Shown here piece after piece: positions 1 to 9,183 of a stretch of 64,000 bases of DNA. A program made the position numbers and the translations under genes. The stretch's first letter is position 1. Every line of letters starts with the position of its first letter. The notes under the pieces are model-generated. The model was not told where the DNA came from, searched no databases, and saw only the letters and a list, made by a program, of their open reading frames with translations. The stretch is taken from the NCBI RefSeq assembly GCF_002798015.1, contig NZ_PGTZ01000006.1:62001-126000 (forward strand), read 5' to 3'. This stretch comes from Luteimicrobium subarcticum (GTDB taxonomy: Bacteria > Actinomycetota > Actinomycetes > Actinomycetales > Cellulomonadaceae).

Positions 1-29
1 GTCGGGGTCCTGCTCGTCGTCGGGCTCAT
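1..29 (-). CDS. ftsI: FtsI / penicillin-binding protein, first 9 codons only
   Basis: Partial gene cut by the window edge. An ATG at 29-27 opens a reading frame that starts MSPTTSRTP and runs off the left end. It lies 26 bases after the stop of the ftsL-like gene on the same strand. In actinomycete division clusters the gene after mraZ, rsmH and ftsL is ftsI, the septal transpeptidase that crosslinks peptidoglycan. No catalytic motif is visible in so short a fragment, so the identity rests on gene order alone. Confidence 0.5.
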
Positions 30-55
30 CGTCGCCGTCCGTCCTGGTGCGTCCG

Positions 56-496
56 TCAGCCGTCGGCCGGCTTCGTCGCGCCGAGCACCTTGCCGTCCGC
101 GAGCCGGAGGAACGCCTGCGAGCTGCGCGGCTGCATGCCGAGCTCGCGCGCGGACCGGGCGAGCTGCGCCGGCGAGGACGCCGCGTCGACCTGCGACTGG
201 AGCTTCTGGGTGTCCTGTGCCGTACGGGCCAGGTCGACCTCGAGCTGCTGCGACACGAACGAGCCGTGCGCCATCTGCACGTTCAGCAGGAGCGCGAGGA
301 CGAGGGCGCCCAGGACGACCGCGCCGCAGAGCAGGGCGAAGGGCGCCCGGGACCGGTCCGCGCCCGGTGCGCGGACCACGCGCAGGCGCGGGCCGTTCGC
401 GACGGCCGGCGACGCGCCCGCGGCGGACCGCTCCTGCCCTCCGGCGGGGTCGAACTGGCGCAGGACACGGGCGGTCGCGCCGTCAGTGGTGCTCAT
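56..496 (-). CDS. ftsL: FtsL-like septum protein
   Basis: A 146-residue protein with a cytoplasmic N-terminus of about 50 residues, one strong membrane segment (about residues 52-72, rich in Leu, Val and Ala) and a C-terminal part that looks like a short coiled coil, as in FtsL. FtsL bridges the early and late divisome and works with FtsB/DivIC and FtsQ outside the membrane. Its ATG overlaps the rsmH stop in an ATGA, so the two are probably translationally coupled, and ftsI follows. FtsL sequences diverge strongly, so the call depends on topology, length and position between rsmH and ftsI. Confidence 0.8.
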   Translation of the reverse strand: MSTTDGATARVLRQFDPAGGQERSAAGASPAVANGPRLRVVRAPGADRSRAPFALLCGAVVLGALVLALLLNVQMAHGSFVSQQLEVDLARTAQDTQKLQSQVDAASSPAQLARSARELGMQPRSSQAFLRLADGKVLGATKPADG

Positions 497-1569
497 CGGC
501 GGTTCTCCCTCGATCGGTGGGTCGGCTTGGCCCCGCGGGTGCCGCGGGCTGCCGGGGTGTCACGGTGACGCAGGTGGTCGGGGGTCTCCCGGACGCGCTC
601 GGCGGCGCGGAGCCGCACGGACGCGGAGCGTGGGTTGTGCTCGAGCTCGCCGGCGTCCGCCTCCTCCGCGCCGCGGGTGAGCAGGCGCAGGTAGGGACGG
701 TGGGTCTCCGGCTCGACGGGCAGGCCGGGCGGGGCGCTGGACTCGGCGCCCCGCGCGAGCTCGCGCTTGACGATGCGGTCCTCGAGCGAGTGGTACGCCT
801 CGACGACCAGGCGCCCACCGACGGCCAGGACGTCGACCGCCGCCGGCACCGCGCGCTCCAGCACCGCGAGCTCCTGGTTCACCTCGATGCGCAGCGCCTG
901 GAACGTCCGCTTGGCGGGGTTGCCGCCCGTCTGCCGTGCCGCTGCGGGGATCGCCGAGCGGACCACGTCGACGAGCTCGCCGCTGCGGTCCCACGCGCGC
1001 TGCTCACGGCGCCGGACGATCGCCCGGGCGACGCGCGGCGCGAACCGCTCCTCGCCGTACTCCCGCAGGATCCGCACGAGGTCGGCCTCCGGGTAGGTGT
1101 TGAGGACGTCCGCCGCCGTGTCGCCCGTGGTCGGGTCCATCCGCATGTCCAGCGGCGCGTCCTGGGAGTAGGCGAAGCCGCGGTCGGCCTCGTCGATCTG
1201 CAGCGACGACACCCCCAGGTCCATCAGGACGGCCTGGACCCGGTCGGTGCCCAGGCCGCGGACGACGTCCTGGATCTCGTCGTACACCGCGTGCACGGCC
1301 GTGAAGCGGTCGCCGAACGGGGCCAGACGCTGCGACGCGAGCCGGATCGCCTCGGGGTCACGGTCGATGCCCACCACGCGCGCCGTCGGCACCTGCCGCA
1401 GCACCGCCTCGGTGTGCCCGCCCATCCCGAGCGTGCAGTCCACGAGGACCGACCCGTCGGCGGCGAGCGCGGGCGCGAGGAGGTCGACGCAGCGCTGCAG
1501 CAGGACAGGGGCGTGCCGGTCGGCGGCCGCTCGTTCCTGCGGGGAGCCGGGCTCCTGGTCGTGCGCCAT
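493..1569 (-). CDS. rsmH: 16S rRNA (cytosine(1402)-N(4))-methyltransferase RsmH
   Basis: RsmH (MraW) uses S-adenosylmethionine to methylate N4 of C1402 in 16S rRNA, in the decoding centre. The 358-residue protein has the N-terminal HAPVLL start of the family, the cofactor loop [14 protein letters not shown] near residue 45, GIDRDPEAI for the ribose, and the late signature SLEDRIVKR. The ATG at 1569 is preceded by a GAGGAGG ribosome site at good spacing. It follows mraZ and overlaps ftsL by four bases. The C-terminal 50 residues are a variable Arg-rich tail. About 180 bases separate it from mraZ; I see no gene in that gap. Confidence 0.96.
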   Translation of the reverse strand: MAHDQEPGSPQERAAADRHAPVLLQRCVDLLAPALAADGSVLVDCTLGMGGHTEAVLRQVPTARVVGIDRDPEAIRLASQRLAPFGDRFTAVHAVYDEIQDVVRGLGTDRVQAVLMDLGVSSLQIDEADRGFAYSQDAPLDMRMDPTTGDTAADVLNTYPEADLVRILREYGEERFAPRVARAIVRRREQRAWDRSGELVDVVRSAIPAAARQTGGNPAKRTFQALRIEVNQELAVLERAVPAAVDVLAVGGRLVVEAYHSLEDRIVKRELARGAESSAPPGLPVEPETHRPYLRLLTRGAEEADAGELEHNPRSASVRLRAAERVRETPDHLRHRDTPAARGTRGAKPTHRSRENRR

Positions 1570-1746
1570 GGTGGTCCTCCTCTCGTCCTGCTCGTGGTGC
1601 TCGGTGTCCTGGGTGGACTACGGGGTGGAGTGTTGTGGAGGAGCCCGTCCGGTCAGGTCTCCCTCCGCGACTGTCTGACGCCGGGGAAGTGCGTCAGCAG
1701 GCGGGAGGAGGCCTCACCGTGCGGACCCGCGAGGGCCGCGCCGACC

Positions 1747-2220
1747 TCAGAGCCGGAGCCCGGGGACCACCTCCTCCGACGTCTGCGCGTACACGGCCTC
1801 CTGACGCTCCAGGTACTCCTGCCACGCCGGGAGGTCCCAGATCTCGACGCGGGTGCCGGCGCCGATCACGGCGACGTCCCGGTCGAGACCGGCGTACTGG
1901 CGCAGGTGCGCGGGCACCGACACGCGACCCTGCTTGTCCGGCGACTCGTCGGACGCCCCCGAGAGGAACACGCGCAGGTAGTCACGTGCCGCCTTGTTCG
2001 TGACGGGGGCGTCGCGCAGCTGCTCGTACATGCGGCGGAACTCGTCCATGGGGAAGAGGAAGAGGCACCGCTCCTGGCCACGCGTGAGCACGAGGCCCGG
2101 TGCGAGCTGGGGACGGAACTTGGCCGGGAGGATGAGGCGGCCCTTGTCGTCGAGACGCGGCGTGAAGGTCCCGAGCAGCAGGCTCGGCACCCCCGCGATC
2201 GACTCGAGCACTGTCCCCAC
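1747..2220 (-). CDS. mraZ: Transcriptional regulator MraZ
   Basis: MraZ is a ring-forming DNA-binding protein that controls the division and cell wall cluster it heads. The protein shows the two SpoVT/AbrB-like repeats of the family, [13 protein letters not shown] near residue 23 and [13 protein letters not shown] near residue 98. I chose the GTG at 2220 (157 residues) because AGAGG lies seven bases before it. A GTG at 2190 would give the more usual short N-terminus and cannot be excluded. Three 10-base-spaced TGGAG/TGGGAG repeats lie just upstream, as expected for autoregulation. Confidence 0.94.
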   Translation of the reverse strand: MGTVLESIAGVPSLLLGTFTPRLDDKGRLILPAKFRPQLAPGLVLTRGQERCLFLFPMDEFRRMYEQLRDAPVTNKAARDYLRVFLSGASDESPDKQGRVSVPAHLRQYAGLDRDVAVIGAGTRVEIWDLPAWQEYLERQEAVYAQTSEEVVPGLRL

Positions 2221-2230
2221 CCCCTGACCT

Positions 2231-2256
2231 CTCCCATCGCCTCCACTTTACTCCAC
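2231..2256 (-). promoter_or_regulatory. MraZ operator: three boxes at 10-base spacing
   Basis: Read on the minus strand, GTGGAG (2256-2251), GTGGAG (2246-2241) and TGGGAG (2236-2231) recur at an exact period of 10 bases, immediately before the mraZ start. Known MraZ sites are short G-rich direct repeats on one helix face upstream of mraZ, and this array fits. The third box also lies where the ribosome site is, so binding could affect translation as well as transcription. The role is inferred from family knowledge; the periodic repeat is seen directly. Confidence 0.75.
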
Positions 2257-2371
2257 AGCCCCCCACCCGACGCTCGCCGAAAAGCCAGTTCACCCCGTCA
2301 CCGCGCCGTCCGTGCAGGTCAGGGCCCGTGGTGGGCGGTGGAGGGCGCGCGAGCAGCCCGGCGGGTCGCGA

Positions 2372-2387
2372 CGTGACCCGCGTCACG
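2372..2387. promoter_or_regulatory. Candidate CRP/GlxR-type operator upstream of the moxR operon
   Basis: CGTGAC-CCGC-GTCACG is a perfect inverted repeat. It contains GTGA-N6-TCAC, the core of the CRP/GlxR family site TGTGA-N6-TCACA. It lies about 80 bases before the moxR start and about 20 bases before a possible -10 element TAGGCT (2407-2412). Such a short repeat can occur by chance in GC-rich DNA. Confidence 0.35.
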
Positions 2388-2467
2388 CACAGGGGCCGCG
2401 GTGAACTAGGCTCTGGGGTCACGAGGCAGGTGTCCGCGCCGCGGACAAGACCGACGGGGGACGTGCT

Positions 2468-3481
2468 TTGCTCATCGAGACCGGCAGCAGCAGCACGGGC
2501 ACGGCGCCCGACCTCGCGGAGGTCGCCGAGACCGCCGGCCGCATCCGACTCGCCGTCGAGTCCGTCGTCACCGGCCGGCCCGACGCCGTCCGGGTCACGC
2601 TCGCCGTCCTGTTCGCCGGCGGCCACCTGCTGCTCGAGGACGTTCCGGGCGTCGGCAAGACCACCCTCGCCAAGGCGCTCGCCCGCGCCGTGGACGGCAC
2701 CGTGGGGCGCATCCAGTTCACCCCCGACCTGCTGCCCACCGACCTGACCGGCGTCAACATCTACCGGAGCCACACGCACGAGTTCGAGTTCCGTCCCGGG
2801 CCCGTCTTCTCCAACGTCGTCATCGGCGACGAGATCAACCGCGCCTCGCCGAAGACCCAGTCGGCGCTCCTCGAGTGCATGGAGGAGGGCCAGACCACGC
2901 TCGACGGCGTGACCCACGCCATGCCCCGGCCGTTCTTCGTGGTCGCGACCCAGAACCCCGTCGAGATGGAGGGGACCTACCCCCTGCCGGAGGCGCAGCG
3001 CGACCGCTTCATGGCCCGCCTCTCCGTCGGCTACCCCGACCCGGCCGCCGAGCTCGTGCTCCTCGACCGGATGGAGAGCCGCGACCCGCTCGCGGACGTG
3101 CGCCCCGTCGTCGACGGACCGACCGTGGTCCGCCTGGTCGACACCGTCCGCGAGCTGCACGCCGCCGCCGCCGTCAAGCAGTACGTGCTCGACCTCGTGC
3201 TCGCGACCCGCACCCACCCCTCCCTGCGCCTCGGGGCGTCGCCTCGCGCCGGCATCCAGCTCCTGCGGGCCGCCAAGGCCGTCGCCGCCCTCGACGGACG
3301 CGACCACGTGCTGCCGGACGACGTCCAGGAGCTCGCCGTGCCCGTGCTCGCGCACCGGCTGCTGCTGACCACCGACGCCCGGCTCTCCGGGACGACGACG
3401 TCCGCGGTGATCGAGTCCCTGGTGGCACGCACGCCGGTCCCGGCGGGCGTGTCCGCCGGGAGCGACGCCGGCCTCCGCTGA
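2468..3481 (+). CDS. MoxR-family AAA+ ATPase
   Basis: A 337-residue AAA+ ATPase of the MoxR/RavA group, whose members act as chaperones that mature or activate partner proteins, often proteins with von Willebrand or DUF58 domains. Walker A is GVGKTTLAKAL (about residues 62-72), Walker B is VVIGDEINRA and sensor 1 is VVATQNP. The product starts at TTG (2468); no in-frame ATG or GTG stands close by, and GGGGGA lies upstream. It heads a three-gene operon with the DUF58 protein and the transglutaminase, a common actinobacterial set of unknown exact role. Confidence 0.93.
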   Translation: MLIETGSSSTGTAPDLAEVAETAGRIRLAVESVVTGRPDAVRVTLAVLFAGGHLLLEDVPGVGKTTLAKALARAVDGTVGRIQFTPDLLPTDLTGVNIYRSHTHEFEFRPGPVFSNVVIGDEINRASPKTQSALLECMEEGQTTLDGVTHAMPRPFFVVATQNPVEMEGTYPLPEAQRDRFMARLSVGYPDPAAELVLLDRMESRDPLADVRPVVDGPTVVRLVDTVRELHAAAAVKQYVLDLVLATRTHPSLRLGASPRAGIQLLRAAKAVAALDGRDHVLPDDVQELAVPVLAHRLLLTTDARLSGTTTSAVIESLVARTPVPAGVSAGSDAGLR

Positions 3482-3492
3482 AGCAGGCCGAC

Positions 3493-4797
3493 GTGCCTGG
3501 CAGGACCCACGAGACCCACGTCAGGGTGACGCCGCGTGGTCGCGCCCTCGCGCTCGGCGGCGGTGTCGTCGCCCTCCTCGGCTTCGCCGTCGGGCTGACC
3601 GACCTGGTCGTGCTCGGGCTGGTGCTGCCCGTCGCGGTCGGCGTCGCCGCCGTGCACACAGGGCTGCACCGTCGCGAGCGACGGCGCAACGCGCTCACCA
3701 CGACCCGGCGGGTCGCCCCCGACCCCGTCCTCGCCGGACAGGCGACGGACGTGGCGCTCGTCGTGTCGACCGTCGAGCACGAGAGCGCCGCGCGCGCCCG
3801 GCTCGCACGCATGCGGATCTCCGAGAACGTGTCGGCCGAGCTCGCCGGCACCCCGCCGCGCGGCCGGCAGGACGTCACGACCGACGAGATCCGCGTCCTG
3901 TACTCGCTGCGTCCCGAGCTCCGCGGCCGCTGGGAGCTCGGGCCCGCGACCGCGTCCGTCGAGGACGTGTTCGGGCTGGTGGAGGCGAGCCGGTCGTTCG
4001 GCGGCACCACCACGGTGACCGTGTGGCCCGCCGTCGAGGAGCTCCCCGCCCGCGCCCGCAGCAGCTTCCAGCACAGCAGCGACGCCGCCGCCGGGTCACG
4101 ACGCTCCTCCCCCGACGACGCCGTGCTGCGCGAGTACGTGGTCGGCGACGACCTGCGCCGCGTGCACTGGGCCAGCGCCGCCCGGCGCGGGCGGATCATG
4201 GTCCGCGCCGACGAGAGCGCCGGGACGCCTCCCGCGACCGTGCTCTTCGACCGCGCGCTGCTCGTCGCCCCGCCCGGCCGCGCGAGCCTCACACGTCCGC
4301 CCGGCGAGTGGGCCGTCTCGTGCGCGGGCTCGTTCGCCGTCGCGCTCGTCGGCAGCGGGCACGCGACACGCGTCCTCGGCACGGCGCACGTCCCCGACGT
4401 CGCGGCCGTGCCGCACGCCTCGGGCGGGCGCGGCGAGGGCCGGGCGCACGTGCTCGACCAGTGCGTCGACCTGACCGCTCTCGAGGAGCCTGCGGGCGCG
4501 GTCCGCGCGGTGGTCGACACCTCGCGCGCCCTGCGCGGCCACCGGCGTCACGACGAGCTGGTGCTCGCCGTGATCGCCCCCCAGCCGCAGGAGGGCGCGG
4601 ACGCGCTGGCGGGGCTCGCCGGCGACGCCTTCCACGGTGCGGTCGTCGTGCTGCCGCGCAACACCACCGCCGCGCTCGAGGAACGGGCGGCCGACACCGT
4701 GGCCGCCCTGAGGTCGGCCGGCTGGCGCGCCGTCACCGTGTTCGACGGCTCCCCCGTCGCGCGCGCCTGGTCGTCCCTCGCCACGGAGGTCGCATGA
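3493..4797 (+). CDS. DUF58 domain protein
   Basis: About 434 residues: two hydrophobic stretches near the N-terminus (about residues 16-55), then a soluble part. The DUF58 signature appears as REYVVGDDLRRVHWASAARRGRIMVR, split here as REYVVGDDLRRVHW followed by a basic patch. DUF58 proteins are partners of MoxR ATPases and often resemble von Willebrand A domains; their biochemical role is unsettled. The start is uncertain: GTG at 3493 gives VPGRTHETH, and GTG at 3526 is a second choice. The stop overlaps the transglutaminase ATG (ATGA), so translation is probably coupled. Confidence 0.88.
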   Translation: MPGRTHETHVRVTPRGRALALGGGVVALLGFAVGLTDLVVLGLVLPVAVGVAAVHTGLHRRERRRNALTTTRRVAPDPVLAGQATDVALVVSTVEHESAARARLARMRISENVSAELAGTPPRGRQDVTTDEIRVLYSLRPELRGRWELGPATASVEDVFGLVEASRSFGGTTTVTVWPAVEELPARARSSFQHSSDAAAGSRRSSPDDAVLREYVVGDDLRRVHWASAARRGRIMVRADESAGTPPATVLFDRALLVAPPGRASLTRPPGEWAVSCAGSFAVALVGSGHATRVLGTAHVPDVAAVPHASGGRGEGRAHVLDQCVDLTALEEPAGAVRAVVDTSRALRGHRRHDELVLAVIAPQPQEGADALAGLAGDAFHGAVVVLPRNTTAALEERAADTVAALRSAGWRAVTVFDGSPVARAWSSLATEVA

Positions 4798-7076
4798 CAC
4801 CCGCCGCCCGCCTCCGGGACGTCGCGGCACTCGCCGTCGTGACGTCCGCCGTGAGCCTCAGCCTCTACGGCCTCACCACCGTCGTGTGGAACGGCGCGTG
4901 GATCGCTCGCCTCACGGCAGGTCTCGTGCTCGTCGCGCTGAGCGTGGGGATCGCACGCTGGTTCAGCGCCGGACGCACCGACCCGCGGGTCCCCGACCCG
5001 GCCCGCTGGGTCCCGACGCTCGTCGGGGCCGTCGTGGGCGTGGTCGTCTGGTTCGCGCTCGGGACGGCTGGCGACGCCGAGGCGGCGGTGCTCCGCCCCT
5101 CGGTCGTGGGCCGGACGCTCGGCTCCGCGACCGAGCTCTACCACCTCGCGCAGACGTCGGTCCCGCCCATCGAGGCGACCGCGCCCGTCACGACGGTGAC
5201 GCTGGGCGCCGGAATCCTGACCCTGCTCGTGGCGGACGCCCTCGCGATCCCCCTGCGTCGTCCCGTGGCGGCCGCGGTGGTGACCGTCACGCTCAGCCTG
5301 CCCGCCCTCGTGATCGCCGGCCACGTCCCCCTGCCCACCCTCCTCGGGTGGTGCGCGACGCCGCTGCTGCTGCTCGCCGTCGACCGTGCGGCACCCGCGC
5401 CGGGCGCCGGGCGCCGCACCGCCGCGCCCGCCGGCGTGCGCCGCAGCCTGTCGGCGACGGCCTCGACGGCGGCGGTCACGGTCGTCGTCGTCGTCGCCGC
5501 GGTCGCGGTCGGATCCGCGGCCGGGTTCGTGCGCGACGGCTCGGACAGCCCGCTCAAGGGCCTCTTCGGCGGGACGTCCTCCACGGGGCGCCTCGGCAAC
5601 GACCTCAACGTCCTGCAGGACCTCGGCGAGCGGCCCGAGACCGTCGTCATGTCGCTCACGACGCGTGGCTCGCTGGACGGCGTCGGTCCGATGCGCCTGT
5701 ACACCCTGACGAGCTTCGACGGGTCGAGCTGGGTGCCCGAGCGGGACGACGCGACCTCGCTCCCGGCGCTGGACGACACCCAGGCCGTCGGCGCGCAGCC
5801 GGGCGGCCGCTCAGCCGGCCAGCAGGTCGTCGTCTCACCGCACCTGCTCCCCCACCAGCGCCTCGCCACGACCACCGAGCCGAGCACGGTGCGCAGCACC
5901 GACGGCACCTTGCGCTACGACGCCGACCGCGACGAGCTGTACCGCACGGCCGCGCAGGACGAGACGTCGCCGTACGCGCTGGTCGTCCGGCCTCGGAGCC
6001 TCGACGCGGACACGCTCGCCCAGGATGCCTTGGGCGTCCCCGACGACGTCCCGGACGTGATCAGAGCCGCGCTCGAGGTGCCCGACACGTCCCACCGCGA
6101 CGACGTCACCGCGCTCGCCCGTCAGCTCACGCAGGGAGCGACGAACGACTACGAGCGCGCGGTGGTCCTCCAGGACTACCTGCGCGGCAGCGACTTCACG
6201 TACACCACCAAGGCTCCCCCGCCGAAGACGGGCGACGCGGTGTGGGACTTCCTGCAGGCGCGCACCGGCTACTGCGTCCAGTTCGCCACGTCCATGACCA
6301 TGATGTTGCGCGACCTGGGCATCCCGGCGCGCGTCGGCGTCGGCTACCTCGTCCACCCCACGGCGGACGGCACGAGCGCCGACGTCCGCGGCGTGGACGC
6401 CCACGCCTGGCCGGAGGTGTGGTTCGAGGGGGCCGGCTGGGTCCGGTTCGAGCCGACCCCGGCCGTCCAGTCCGGCGCGCCGCCCCAGTGGGCGACCGTG
6501 AGCAGCGCCGCCGTCGCGCCGCGCCCCGAGGACATCCCCCCGCCGCGCGCCACCACGACCAGCACGTCGACCGCGACGTCGCAGGCCACGTCGCACGCGG
6601 AGGCTCCCGCGCACGCGGGCGCCGCCGCGGCGCAGAGCTCGCGCACGCACCGGTGGGTCGCACCGCTCGTCGGGCTCGTGCTGCTGGCCGCCGTCGGGAC
6701 CGCGGTGTGGCTCCTGCGCCGACGCGCCGCACGGACCCCTCCTGCCGATCCGGAGGCCGCGTGGGCGACGACCGTGCGTCGCCTCGAGGCGCTGGGGGTG
6801 CACTGGCCGTCGTCGACCACGCCACGCCGCGCCGCCGGCGAGGTGGAGGATGCCGTGTTCGTGCTCAGCGGGCACCGGCTGGACCCGGACGCGTCAGCAG
6901 CACTGCGGACGCTGACGGGGCTGGTCGAGCAGGCTCGCTACGCGCGGGTCGTGCCCGACGTGGACGCGGCCACCCTGGCCGACCTCGTCGACCGGGTCGC
7001 CGCGGGAGCGCAGTCGACGGTCAGCGGCCGTCGCCGTTCCGACGCCGCTCCCAGCGCTCCTCGAGCCGGCTCATGA
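4794..7076 (+). CDS. Membrane transglutaminase-like protease family protein (TgpA type)
   Basis: A 760-residue membrane protein. The N-terminal third holds several hydrophobic helices (DUF3488-like). An exported core follows with the transglutaminase triad context: Cys494 in TGYCVQFA and His537 in VDAHAWPEVWF. After a Thr/Ser/Ala-rich linker there is one more membrane helix (about residues 622-642) and a cytoplasmic DUF4129-like tail. This is the TgpA layout, a protein implicated in cell envelope maintenance; the substrate is unknown. The last 56 bases overlap the convergent DUF3040 gene. Confidence 0.9.
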   Translation: MTPAARLRDVAALAVVTSAVSLSLYGLTTVVWNGAWIARLTAGLVLVALSVGIARWFSAGRTDPRVPDPARWVPTLVGAVVGVVVWFALGTAGDAEAAVLRPSVVGRTLGSATELYHLAQTSVPPIEATAPVTTVTLGAGILTLLVADALAIPLRRPVAAAVVTVTLSLPALVIAGHVPLPTLLGWCATPLLLLAVDRAAPAPGAGRRTAAPAGVRRSLSATASTAAVTVVVVVAAVAVGSAAGFVRDGSDSPLKGLFGGTSSTGRLGNDLNVLQDLGERPETVVMSLTTRGSLDGVGPMRLYTLTSFDGSSWVPERDDATSLPALDDTQAVGAQPGGRSAGQQVVVSPHLLPHQRLATTTEPSTVRSTDGTLRYDADRDELYRTAAQDETSPYALVVRPRSLDADTLAQDALGVPDDVPDVIRAALEVPDTSHRDDVTALARQLTQGATNDYERAVVLQDYLRGSDFTYTTKAPPPKTGDAVWDFLQARTGYCVQFATSMTMMLRDLGIPARVGVGYLVHPTADGTSADVRGVDAHAWPEVWFEGAGWVRFEPTPAVQSGAPPQWATVSSAAVAPRPEDIPPPRATTTSTSTATSQATSHAEAPAHAGAAAAQSSRTHRWVAPLVGLVLLAAVGTAVWLLRRRAARTPPADPEAAWATTVRRLEALGVHWPSSTTPRRAAGEVEDAVFVLSGHRLDPDASAALRTLTGLVEQARYARVVPDVDAATLADLVDRVAAGAQSTVSGRRRSDAAPSAPRAGS

Positions 7077-7419
7077 AGCCCTGACCGGACGGGGGCTGCG
7101 GGCGACGGGGCGCCGGACGAGGCGCCGCGGTGCCGCCCACCACGCCGATGGGGCCGCGCCGCTGACGCGGCCGCAGCACCGCGAGGACGACTCCGCCGAA
7201 CATCAGCACGAAGCCGACGATGCCGACGATCCACTGTGAGGACGCCGCGCCGAGCACGAGCACGAGCAGACCCACCACGACCAGCGCTGCACCGACGACG
7301 TACCGCCACACGGGACGGCGCTCGGCCGACTGCAGGGTGTTGGCGAGCCGTGGATCGTCGGACGTCAGAGCCTGCTCCATCTGCTCCAGGACGCGCTGCT
7401 CGTACTCTGACAGAGGCAT
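7021..7419 (-). CDS. DUF3040 membrane protein
   Basis: A 132-residue protein with the DUF3040 start MPLSEYEQRVLEQMEQAL, then two adjacent membrane helices (about residues 40-58 and 62-82) and a basic, Pro-rich tail. DUF3040 proteins are small actinobacterial membrane proteins of unknown function, frequently near the mraZ cluster, as here. It lies 37 bases after dinB on the same strand and may be read from the SOS-controlled promoter upstream of the HEPN gene. Its 3-prime end overlaps the transglutaminase gene tail to tail. Confidence 0.9.
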   Translation of the reverse strand: MPLSEYEQRVLEQMEQALTSDDPRLANTLQSAERRPVWRYVVGAALVVVGLLVLVLGAASSQWIVGIVGFVLMFGGVVLAVLRPRQRRGPIGVVGGTAAPRPAPRRPQPPSGQGFMSRLEERWERRRNGDGR

Positions 7420-7456
7420 CAGGACCCCCGGGCGACTCGTGACGGTGTTATCCCCC

Positions 7457-8716
7457 TCAGGATAGGTCTCCCCCGCGCGTCGTGGTAGTCGAGCGGCCCA
7501 CGGTGGACGCGCGACGCACCGCCGAGGCCCCGAAGCGTGCCCGCACGGCGTCCAGGGCCTCCTCTGCAGCCCGGGCCGTCACGGTGACCTCGGCGAAGGC
7601 GTCGTCGAGCGTGGGCTGGAGCGCGGCCGCCGCCCGGGGCTCCAGCCCCTCGACGCGCACCCCGACGAGGCGCACCGGGCGCCCACCGAGCTCGGCGGCC
7701 GCCAGCAGCTCGCGGGCGACCACCGCGATCTCGTGGGCCGTGTCGGCGGGCGACGCGAGCGACCGCGACCGGGTGAAGGTCCGGAAGTCGTCGGTGCGGA
7801 CCTTCAGGCTCACGACGCGCCCCACCAGCCCGCCGGAGCGCAGACGCGCGGCGCACCGGTCGGCGAGCTCGAGCACCGTCAGGCCCACGCGGGACCGGTC
7901 GCGCTCATCCACCTCGTACGTGCGCTCGGCACCCACGGACCGCTCGGTGCGCTCGGTCTCGACCGCTCGGCCGTCGCGACCCCAGGCGAGGTCGTGCAGG
8001 TGCCGGCCGTGCGCCGCCCCGACCACGGACACGAGCCGTGCGAGGTCGGTCTCGGCGAGCTGGGCCACGGTGTCGATGCCGAGCGCCCGCAGCCGTTCCG
8101 CGGTGCGCTCCCCCACGCCCCACAGAGCGCCGACCGGCAGGGCGTGCAGGAACGGCACGGTCGCGTCGTGCGGGACGAGGAGCATGCCGTCCGGCTTGGC
8201 GTGCGTCGACGCGAGCTTGGCGACGTGCTTGGTCGACGCGATCCCGACCGAGCACGTGATGCCCTGCTCCCGCTGCACCCGGTCGCGCAGGCGGGCGCCG
8301 ATCTCGGCCGGGCCGCCGAGCCGGCGACGCGCGCCCGAGACGTCGAGGAACGCCTCGTCGACGCTCACCTGCTCGACGACCGGTGTCACCTCACGGAAGA
8401 GGTCCATGACGGCCCGCGACACGTCCGTGTACGCGGCGCGTCCTGGCGGCACGACCACCGCCTGGGGGCACAGCGCCCGAGCGCGCGCCATGGGCATCGC
8501 GGACCGGACCCCGAACGCGCGTGCCTCGTACGTCGCCGACAGCACGACGGACCGCCCGGAACCGCCGACGATGACGGGCAGCCCGCGCAGCTCCGGGCGC
8601 CGCACGAGCTCGACCGACGCGAAGAACGCGTCCATGTCGACGTGGAGCACGTGGCACCCCGTGTCGTCGGTGCCCCAGGAGCGGCGGACCTCGGCAGAAC
8701 GAGGAGCGTTGCTCAT
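7457..8716 (-). CDS. dinB: DNA polymerase IV (Y family)
   Basis: A translesion polymerase that copies past damaged bases with low fidelity. The 419-residue product has the palm motifs DMDAFFASVE (Asp27, Asp29) and SVDEAFLDVSG, helix-hairpin-helix region GVGERTAERLRALGI and the little-finger domain with SLKVRTDDFRTFTRSRSL. There is no obvious beta-clamp motif that I can point to with confidence in the tail. It begins seven bases after the HEPN gene, without a good ribosome site of its own, which suggests coupling. The operon lies behind a perfect SOS box at 9184-9199. Confidence 0.96.
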   Translation of the reverse strand: MSNAPRSAEVRRSWGTDDTGCHVLHVDMDAFFASVELVRRPELRGLPVIVGGSGRSVVLSATYEARAFGVRSAMPMARARALCPQAVVVPPGRAAYTDVSRAVMDLFREVTPVVEQVSVDEAFLDVSGARRRLGGPAEIGARLRDRVQREQGITCSVGIASTKHVAKLASTHAKPDGMLLVPHDATVPFLHALPVGALWGVGERTAERLRALGIDTVAQLAETDLARLVSVVGAAHGRHLHDLAWGRDGRAVETERTERSVGAERTYEVDERDRSRVGLTVLELADRCAARLRSGGLVGRVVSLKVRTDDFRTFTRSRSLASPADTAHEIAVVARELLAAAELGGRPVRLVGVRVEGLEPRAAAALQPTLDDAFAEVTVTARAAEEALDAVRARFGASAVRRASTVGRSTTTTRGGDLS

Positions 8717-8723
8717 GCGCGGC

Positions 8724-9161
8724 TCACGACGCCTGCCGGGTCACGTGCACCCCGGCGAACGACGCGGCCGGGTCGACCAGCACCGCCACCTCGTCGCGGA
8801 AGTCCTCGGCGCACCGGACGAGCTCGTCGGCACGCGCCGGGTCGACCGCGTCGAAGCGTCCCGCGTCGACCGCGGCGCGCAGCCGGGCGCCGTCGGCGAA
8901 GTAGCTCGACCACGCCGCGAGGCCCGGCTCGGCGCGCTCGACCAGCACCCAGACCGACGCCGTCCGCCCGCGCGGTGCGGCGACGTTGCGCAGCGCCACG
9001 AGGGCCGCCGCCGCACGCAGAGCGGCGAGGTGGGCGTGCACGAAGCGCTCCGCGGGCTCCCCCGCCGCGTGGGCGGCGGCGAGCTCGGCATCGGCCCGCG
9101 CCAGGAGCAGCGTCACCGCCCGGGGCACCGCGACCGGGCCGGGAACCGTGCTGCGCACCAT
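8724..9161 (-). CDS. SAV_6107-like HEPN protein
   Basis: A 145-residue all-helical protein. After residue 30 it carries the pattern EPAERFVHAHLAALRAAAAL, typical of the SAV_6107 HEPN family, including Arg39-x4-His44. An Arg-x(4-6)-His pair is the RNase signature of active HEPN toxins, but whether this family cuts RNA is unknown. The ATG at 9161 was chosen over upstream starts because GGAGGTGG sits five bases before it and an upstream start would run through the SOS box. It is the first gene of the HEPN-dinB-DUF3040 unit and should be induced by DNA damage. Confidence 0.85.
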   Translation of the reverse strand: MVRSTVPGPVAVPRAVTLLLARADAELAAAHAAGEPAERFVHAHLAALRAAAALVALRNVAAPRGRTASVWVLVERAEPGLAAWSSYFADGARLRAAVDAGRFDAVDPARADELVRCAEDFRDEVAVLVDPAASFAGVHVTRQAS

Positions 9162-9183
9162 CTCGCCACCTCCGTCCTCAGGA

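Noticed and set aside
217-2376. A plus-strand open frame of 719 codons opposite rsmH and mraZ
   Set aside because: Antisense shadow of rsmH and mraZ, both well supported by family motifs.
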